Positions 34,206 through 38,970 of a stretch of DNA of 38,970 bases are shown one piece after another; the stretch's first letter is position 1, and every line of letters starts with the position of its first letter. The stretch is from an uncultured Rhodospirillales bacterium (GTDB taxonomy: Bacteria > Pseudomonadota > Alphaproteobacteria > Acetobacterales > Acetobacteraceae): the NCBI GenBank assembly GCA_903927465.1, contig CAIYMY010000219.1:1-38970 (forward strand), in the 5' to 3' direction. Under the pieces are notes generated by a model. That model ran no database searches and was not told the DNA's origin. It saw only the letters and a list, made by a program, of their open reading frames with translations. The translations under genes were made by a program, and so were the position numbers.

Positions 34206-35083
34206 ACCAAGGCGCGGCGGCACCTCGCAATGCGGTGCTGCGCGGTATGGGGCTCATCGCTGTATCGGGCCTGTTGTTCACGCTGCTGAATACCATCATG
34301 CGGCAGCTTACGCATGAACTTGACCCCTTCCAGGTGCAATTCCTGCGCTATCTGATGGGGCTTGTGGTGATGCTGCCCTTCATGCTGCGGAGCGGCTTGA
34401 TGGCCTGGATGCCGCATAATCTGCGCGGGCAGATCTGGCGCGGTTTGGTGCATACGCTTGGCCTAATGCTTTGGTTCATTGCCTTACCGAATGTGGCGAT
34501 GGCCGATATGACCGCCATGGGCTTCACCGGGCCGATATTCATCATGGCGGGGGCAGTGTTGTTTTTGGGTGAGCCGATGATTCGTGCGCGCTGGATTGCC
34601 GCTGGCATTGGCTTCATCGGCGTACTGATTGTGGTGGCACCTGGCCTGCGCGGCGATGGCGGCTATTGGAATCTGGTGATGCTGGCGAGCACACCCTTAT
34701 TCGCGGCATCTTTCCTGATCACCAAGGCCCTCACGCGCCACGACAAGCCAGAGGTGATTGTGGCGTGGCAATCCATCATGGTGGCGCTGTTTACGCTTCC
34801 CTTTGCGCTTGCGGTATGGACCTGGCCAACCACCGAGCAATGGGGCTGGTTTGTGCTAACAGGGATTCTCGGCAGTGTTGGCCATTGGTTCCTGACGGAA
34901 GCCTTCCGCATTGCCGATATGTCGGCGATCCAGCCGGTAAAGTTTCTCGATCTGATATGGGCCAGTTTGATGGGGTGGCTGGTCTTCAGCGAAGAACCGG
35001 CGTTGACAACCTATGCCGGTGCGCTGGTGATTTTCCTGGCCACCACCTGGATTGCGCGGCGCGAGGCACGGCGAAAATCCTGA
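34202..35083 (+). CDS. DMT-superfamily (EamA) transporter
   Basis: A 293-residue inner-membrane protein with about ten hydrophobic segments in two EamA repeats. The first covers about 15-145 (MGLIAVSGLLFTLLNTIMRQ to FIGVLIVVAPG) and the second about 155-285. Family members export or import small metabolites such as amino acids or nucleobases. The end of each repeat shows the usual LGEP-type motif (VLFLGEPMIRARW) and VFSEEPALTTYAG. The substrate cannot be told. It overlaps the alpha/beta-hydrolase gene and its stop directly abuts the converging J-domain gene with no gap. Confidence 0.9.
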   Translation: MNQGAAAPRNAVLRGMGLIAVSGLLFTLLNTIMRQLTHELDPFQVQFLRYLMGLVVMLPFMLRSGLMAWMPHNLRGQIWRGLVHTLGLMLWFIALPNVAMADMTAMGFTGPIFIMAGAVLFLGEPMIRARWIAAGIGFIGVLIVVAPGLRGDGGYWNLVMLASTPLFAASFLITKALTRHDKPEVIVAWQSIMVALFTLPFALAVWTWPTTEQWGWFVLTGILGSVGHWFLTEAFRIADMSAIQPVKFLDLIWASLMGWLVFSEEPALTTYAGALVIFLATTWIARREARRKS

Positions 35084-35770
35084 CTAGCCAAGCAAAAAAT
35101 CCCGCGCTGCATTGATGCGCGCTGCTAACCAGGCGCTACCACCCTGATCGGGATGAGCACTTCGCATCAAGCGCCGATGCGCGGCACGGATCGCATCCTC
35201 ATCCGCGCCTTCGGCAAGGCCGAGGATTTCCAAAGCCTCGGCCCGCGTCATCGCCCCGCTGCGCGGTTCCGCTGCCGGTTCCGCGCGCCAATCGGGATGC
35301 GCGCGATCGAGCCAGGCTTCCAGAAGTGCGACTGAATCGACATCCGCCACTTGGCATTCCTGCAGCAGCCCCAACAAGTCACTTAGCGTCAGTGTTGCCA
35401 GATCACGCCCGGCAAATTGCCCTGACTTCACGCTGCCCGTCATGCGCCCACTATCATGGTGCAGCGTCATGGAAAGAAAGGCGGTTTCAACGCTATTCGC
35501 CGCCCCCGTTTGCGGCGCTGACCCGCCGAAGCGCTTATTGGTGCGCCAGCGCTGCGCCCATTGCAGCAGCAGCGGCAGGAAGAAGGCGAGTGAGAATAAG
35601 GCCTGTTGTCCCCGCGCCGTGAAAAGCCCAAGCAGCAACAGCACCGCCCCGATAGAAGCCAGCATCACCGCGCCGAATTGCCTGACGCGCGCCACCGGCG
35701 CATGCGCGAAGCCGCGCAGCAGCAGGAAAAGCAAGAACAGCGCAATGGCGCCAAGGACAAGCCAGGTCAT
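35084..35770 (-). CDS. Membrane-anchored J-domain protein
   Basis: A 228-residue protein with two hydrophobic segments at the N-terminus (about 3-20 and 34-52, perhaps a third near 56-70), a middle linker, and a C-terminal J-domain (about 174-228). The HPD tripeptide needed to stimulate Hsp70 ATPase is in RSAHPDQGGS (206-208). The middle segment (MTLHHDSGRMTGSVKSGQFA) is shared with alphaproteobacterial proteins of the TIM14/DnaJ-like membrane type. It is a type III J-protein that would recruit DnaK to the membrane. The ATG overlaps the VWA gene stop (35767-35770), so the two are coupled. Confidence 0.88.
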   Translation of the reverse strand: MTWLVLGAIALFLLFLLLRGFAHAPVARVRQFGAVMLASIGAVLLLLGLFTARGQQALFSLAFFLPLLLQWAQRWRTNKRFGGSAPQTGAANSVETAFLSMTLHHDSGRMTGSVKSGQFAGRDLATLTLSDLLGLLQECQVADVDSVALLEAWLDRAHPDWRAEPAAEPRSGAMTRAEALEILGLAEGADEDAIRAAHRRLMRSAHPDQGGSAWLAARINAARDFLLG

Positions 35771-36477
35771 GCACCGGCTTTCGGTTTGGGGAGCAAGCCG
35801 GCCACCTGCCGCGCCGCGGCACTCGGCAATCGTGCCAGCGCACTTTGGCCACCCGCCGCATAAACCGCAATGGCGCGCAGTAGATCGCGCAATTGGGCGA
35901 TGGCCGCGGAATCAAAGGGCAGATAGGCGCCACCGGAAAGCCGCGCGATTTGCCGAAACACCGCGCCAGCTACGGGGTCAGCGCCTTCGTGGAAAATGAA
36001 GGCCGCTGTGCCGCGTAGGCCAAGCTCCCCGGCGGCGTGGCAGAGCGCATCGGCATCTTCTTCCATGGCATCGCCGATGAAGATCAGCGCCCTGATCCTC
36101 TCCCGCCTGGTCTCAGCCAGCGCATGATCCAGCACTGCCTGGATTTGGGTCTTGCCGCCCAAACAGGAAACACCAGAAAGCCGCCGCGCGAGGTCCTCAG
36201 CATCCTGCAAAAAGGGCGTGGCGCGGAATTCACCAAAGCCGCGATAATAGGCCAAGGAAATCGCCAGCCCACCAATGCCCTGCGCCGCTTGCAGCATTTC
36301 CGCTGTCAGCCCGGCTGCGTGATCCCAGGTACGCTCCCGCGAGGCGGTGGCGTCAATGGCAAAGAACAACCGCGCCGCCGTGCTGGGGGCTATCCGCAGC
36401 GCTGGCACACGCGCCGCCTGGCCCAGAAAGGCGGTGATAGCGGCGGAGGGCGCGCGGGGGGCTGGCGGTTTACTCAT
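35767..36477 (-). CDS. VWA-domain protein
   Basis: A 236-residue protein with a von Willebrand factor A-like domain. The MIDAS metal site is visible as FFAIDATASRERTW, with D42-x-T44-x-S46. A GGKTQIQAVLDHAL helix supplies the probable second MIDAS Thr, and an ALIFIGDAMEEDADAL strand the later Asp. An Ala/Pro/Lys tail closes the protein. No signal peptide is evident, so it is probably cytosolic. VWA proteins usually mediate metal-dependent protein contacts. Coupling to a membrane J-protein suggests a chaperone-linked assembly role; I do not know a characterised homologue. Confidence 0.82.
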   Translation of the reverse strand: MSKPPAPRAPSAAITAFLGQAARVPALRIAPSTAARLFFAIDATASRERTWDHAAGLTAEMLQAAQGIGGLAISLAYYRGFGEFRATPFLQDAEDLARRLSGVSCLGGKTQIQAVLDHALAETRRERIRALIFIGDAMEEDADALCHAAGELGLRGTAAFIFHEGADPVAGAVFRQIARLSGGAYLPFDSAAIAQLRDLLRAIAVYAAGGQSALARLPSAAARQVAGLLPKPKAGA

Positions 36478-36517
36478 GGGACGGATGTGGTGGCCCGGCC
36501 CGTCACGTCAAACCCTG

Positions 36518-38791
36518 TCAGCCCGCCGCATTGGCCTGGGTGACGGCCAGGGCGGTCAAATTCAGGATGCCGCGGGCGGTCACGCTGGGCACCAGCACAT
36601 GGATGGGCTTCTTCACGCCGAGCAAAAGCGGGCCGAGTTGCAGACCATCAGTCGCCGCTTTCACCAGGTTGAAGGCGATATTGGCGGCATCAATCCCGGG
36701 CATGACCAGCAGATTCGCCGCGCCGGATAACCGGCTATCGGGCACGGCGCGGTCACGAATGGCCGGCACCAGCGCGGCATCGGCATGCATTTCGCCATCC
36801 ACTTCCAAGCCCGGATCGCGTGCCTGGATCAGTCCCAGGGCGTCACGCATCCGCCGCGCGCTGGGCGCATGGGATGCGCCAAAGGAAGAATGCGATAGCA
36901 GCGCCACTTTCGGCTGAATGCCAAAGCCGCGCACCTGTTCGGCCGCCAGCAGCGTCATTTCCGCGATTTGTGCGGCGCTGGGTTCCACGCAGAGATGCGT
37001 ATCCACAACAAACAGATGTTCGCCATTGCGTGTGATCAGCCCGGAAAGCGCATAGACGCGCCCGACATCATCGCGCTTGCCGATGATATCCAGCACATGG
37101 CGCCATTGTTCCATCCAGTCCTGCGTGCCGCCGCAAAGCGCGGCATCCACCAGGCCGGCTTCCAATAAAAGGGAAGCCGCGACCCCCGTGCGCGTGGCCA
37201 CGCGCTGTTCGGCGGTTTCCAGTGGCACGCCGCGACGGGATACCTTGCGGCGATACAATTCCACAAGCGGGGCAAAGATGTCCCGATCCTGCGAGGGGTC
37301 CAGCACCTTGACGCTCTCACCTACCACCATGCGCAGACCCAGTGCTTTGCAACGCGCGGTGATCACCTCGGCGCGGCCAATTAGGAAGGGCTCGGCAATG
37401 CCTTCATCCAGCACGGATTGCACGGCGCGGAGCGTGCGTTCATCCTCACCTTCCGCATAGGCGATGCGGCGCGGGCGCTTGCGTGCAGCTTCGAACACCG
37501 GGCGCATCAAATTGCCAGACCGGAACACATGGCGTTCCAGGCGGCTGCGATAGGCGCCGAAATCCGTGATGGGGCGCGTGGCAACACCGCTGGCCATCGC
37601 CGCACGCGCCACGGCGGGCGCCACTTCCAAGATCAAGCGCGGATCAAAGGGTTTCGGGATGATGTAATCTGCCCCGAAAATTGGCGCCTGCCCGCCATAG
37701 GCGGCGGCCACAACTTCAGATGCTTCAACGCGCGCGAGTGCGGCAATGGCATCCGCCGCCGCGACTTTCATTTCTTCATTGATGGTGGTCGCACCCACAT
37801 CCAGCGCACCACGGAAAATGAAGGGAAAGCAGAGAACATTATTGACCTGATTCGGATAATCCGTCCGCCCGGTCGCCACAATCGCATCCGGGCGCGCGGC
37901 GCGCACCGCTTCGGGCAGGATTTCTGGCTCGGGATTCGCCAGCGCCAAGACCAAGGGGTTCGGCGCCAGCAGCTTCAGCCATTCCGGCTTCAGGACGCGC
38001 GGTGCGGAAAGCCCCAGGAAGATATCAGCGCCGGGCAGCGCATCTTGCAGGGTGCGCGCATTGGTCTCGATCGCCCATTTGGCCTTGTAGGGGTCAAGAT
38101 CATCACGCCCCGTATGCACCACGCCGCCAATATCGCAGACGGTCACGTTTTCGCGCTTGAGGCCCATGGCCACCAGCAGATCAAGGCAAGCCAAAGCTGC
38201 CGCGCCACCGCCGGTATTGACCAGGCGCACATCTTCCAGCCGCTTGCCTTGCAGCAGAAGCGCATTGCGCACCGCAGCCGCGACAATAATCGCCGTGCCA
38301 TGCTGATCATCATGAAAAACCGGAATGCGCATGCGTTCGCGCAAGCGGCGTTCCACTTCAAAGCATTCGGGTGCCTTGATGTCTTCCAGATTGATCGCGC
38401 CGAAGGAAGGCTCCAGCGCGGCGATCACCTCGATCAGCTTGTCGGGGTCTTTTTCGTCAATTTCGATGTCAATCGAATCAATGCCGGCGAATTTCTGGAA
38501 TAGAACCGCCTTGCCTTCCATCACGGGTTTGGACGCCAGCGCACCGATGGCGCCAAGCCCCAGCACTGCCGTGCCATTGGTAATCACCGCCACCAAATTG
38601 CCGCGCGCCGTGTAGTCAAAGGCAGCGCGCGGGTCGGCGGCTATCGCCTCGCACGCGGCGGCCACACCGGGGGAATAGGCCAGGCCAAGGTCGCGCTGGG
38701 TTTCCATCCGCTTGGTTGGCGTGATGGAAAGCTTCCCGGGGCGGGGTAGCCGGTGGTAATCCAGCGCGGCTTTGCGGAAATCATCATCCAT
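36518..38791 (-). CDS. maeB: NADP-dependent malic enzyme with C-terminal phosphotransacetylase-like domain
   Basis: A 757-residue MaeB-type enzyme converting malate to pyruvate and CO2 with NADP reduction. The malic-enzyme half shows the start [26 protein letters not shown] with a catalytic Tyr, the metal site [17 protein letters not shown] (about 160-176) and a Rossmann region [15 protein letters not shown]. The second half (about 430-757) resembles phosphotransacetylase ([24 protein letters not shown]), which in MaeB is regulatory, sensing acetyl-CoA, rather than catalytic (family knowledge). The ATG at 38791 is chosen: the frame stays open upstream into the tRNA gene but that is not coding. 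The tRNA gene ends 41 bases before the start. Confidence 0.95.
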   Translation of the reverse strand: MDDDFRKAALDYHRLPRPGKLSITPTKRMETQRDLGLAYSPGVAAACEAIAADPRAAFDYTARGNLVAVITNGTAVLGLGAIGALASKPVMEGKAVLFQKFAGIDSIDIEIDEKDPDKLIEVIAALEPSFGAINLEDIKAPECFEVERRLRERMRIPVFHDDQHGTAIIVAAAVRNALLLQGKRLEDVRLVNTGGGAAALACLDLLVAMGLKRENVTVCDIGGVVHTGRDDLDPYKAKWAIETNARTLQDALPGADIFLGLSAPRVLKPEWLKLLAPNPLVLALANPEPEILPEAVRAARPDAIVATGRTDYPNQVNNVLCFPFIFRGALDVGATTINEEMKVAAADAIAALARVEASEVVAAAYGGQAPIFGADYIIPKPFDPRLILEVAPAVARAAMASGVATRPITDFGAYRSRLERHVFRSGNLMRPVFEAARKRPRRIAYAEGEDERTLRAVQSVLDEGIAEPFLIGRAEVITARCKALGLRMVVGESVKVLDPSQDRDIFAPLVELYRRKVSRRGVPLETAEQRVATRTGVAASLLLEAGLVDAALCGGTQDWMEQWRHVLDIIGKRDDVGRVYALSGLITRNGEHLFVVDTHLCVEPSAAQIAEMTLLAAEQVRGFGIQPKVALLSHSSFGASHAPSARRMRDALGLIQARDPGLEVDGEMHADAALVPAIRDRAVPDSRLSGAANLLVMPGIDAANIAFNLVKAATDGLQLGPLLLGVKKPIHVLVPSVTARGILNLTALAVTQANAAG

Positions 38792-38831
38792 GAGGGCAAC
38801 CTTACCCGGCAACACCCGAAAGGGTGAAATA

Positions 38832-38917
38832 TGGTGCGGCCAAGAAGATTCGAACTTCCACGGGGTTTCCCCCACCAGCACCTCAAGCTGGCGCGTCTAC
38901 CATTCCGCCATGGCCGC
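38832..38917 (-). tRNA. tRNA-Leu (anticodon GAG)
   Basis: The minus strand folds as a class II tRNA. The acceptor arms GCGGCCA and TGGCCGC pair perfectly. The anticodon stem CCAGC/GCTGG encloses the loop TTGAGGT, giving anticodon GAG (38882-38884) for CTC codons. A long variable arm GGGG-AAA-CCCC type is present as expected for Leu, and the T-loop is TTCGAAT. A 3' CCA is encoded (38832-38834). It lies directly upstream of maeB on the same strand. Confidence 0.95.
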
Positions 38918-38970
38918 AAACCAGGTAGAAGGCGGGCCTATTAGCCCATGAACGCGCCCCTATCAACGCC

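Noticed and set aside
37418-38503. Open frame of 361 codons antisense to maeB
   Set aside because: It is inside a well-supported malic-enzyme gene and shows no family features.
38792-38881. Extension of the malic-enzyme frame upstream to 38881
   Set aside because: The added 30 codons run into the tRNA-Leu gene; family similarity starts at the ATG at 38791.
1-38970. CRISPR arrays, rRNA genes, prophage or toxin-antitoxin modules
   Set aside because: No regularly spaced direct repeats, rRNA-like sequence, phage structural genes or recognisable toxin-antitoxin pair were seen.

Overview
The window looks like a chromosomal segment of a high-GC alphaproteobacterium, most likely Acetobacteraceae (Roseomonas-like). 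This rests on gene content seen in the sequence: a HisZ-type histidine regulatory subunit, a serC-serA pair, glnE followed by bcp, a DUF1491 protein, a MaeB-type malic enzyme, and a tripartite tricarboxylate transporter (TTT) of the kind that is very abundant in Acetobacteraceae and Burkholderiales. The lineage is an inference, not a database result. Coding density is very high. No stretch over 300 bases lacks a gene, and many neighbours overlap by the 4-base ATGA or GTGA arrangement.

Layout. Positions 3-101 hold the tail of an IS110-family transposase cut by the window edge. A leftward block (130-5124) carries an ABC-F ATPase, purA, hisZ and a TerC-family membrane protein; a second TerC paralogue lies just upstream (5241-6029). 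purB points right (6214-7548) and meets the leftward serC-serA pair (7552-10316), whose leader can form alternative hairpins. A large AsmA-like protein (10443-13631) and glnE start back to back only 17 bases apart; bcp follows glnE. hisF-hisE (17138-18508) face a rightward YqgE-family gene, a DHCW-type cupin, and a short Tat-like peptide overlapping a carboxymuconolactone-decarboxylase-fold gene.

From 20462 to 26831 lies what looks like a catabolic island. A leftward, overlapping operon encodes an M20 amidohydrolase, a creatininase-family amidohydrolase and a PanE-like reductase. It is divergent from a complete TTT system (TctC-like binding protein, TctB, TctA) that ends in a strong intrinsic terminator. 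Together they suggest uptake and hydrolysis of an unidentified carboxylated amide.

From 26959 to 31013 an inositol-monophosphatase gene overlaps a small exported OmpA-fold-like protein, which overlaps a MotA/TolQ-like channel protein. A gap with two palindromes follows, then a MotB/OmpA-like protein with a very long predicted periplasmic coiled coil. This resembles an ion-driven, peptidoglycan-anchored complex of unknown purpose and is my best candidate for an undescribed system.

The right end holds a PPOX flavoprotein, a NIPSNAP plus V4R-like pair, a DUF1491 protein, a small basic protein, an alpha/beta hydrolase overlapping a DMT-type transporter, a membrane J-domain protein overlapping a VWA-domain protein, the MaeB malic enzyme, and tRNA-Leu(GAG).

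Two copies of a 44-base palindromic element (24541-24584 and 29485-29528) differ in a way that preserves base pairing, so they are probably members of a dispersed REP-like family. No CRISPR array, rRNA, prophage or replication origin was seen.
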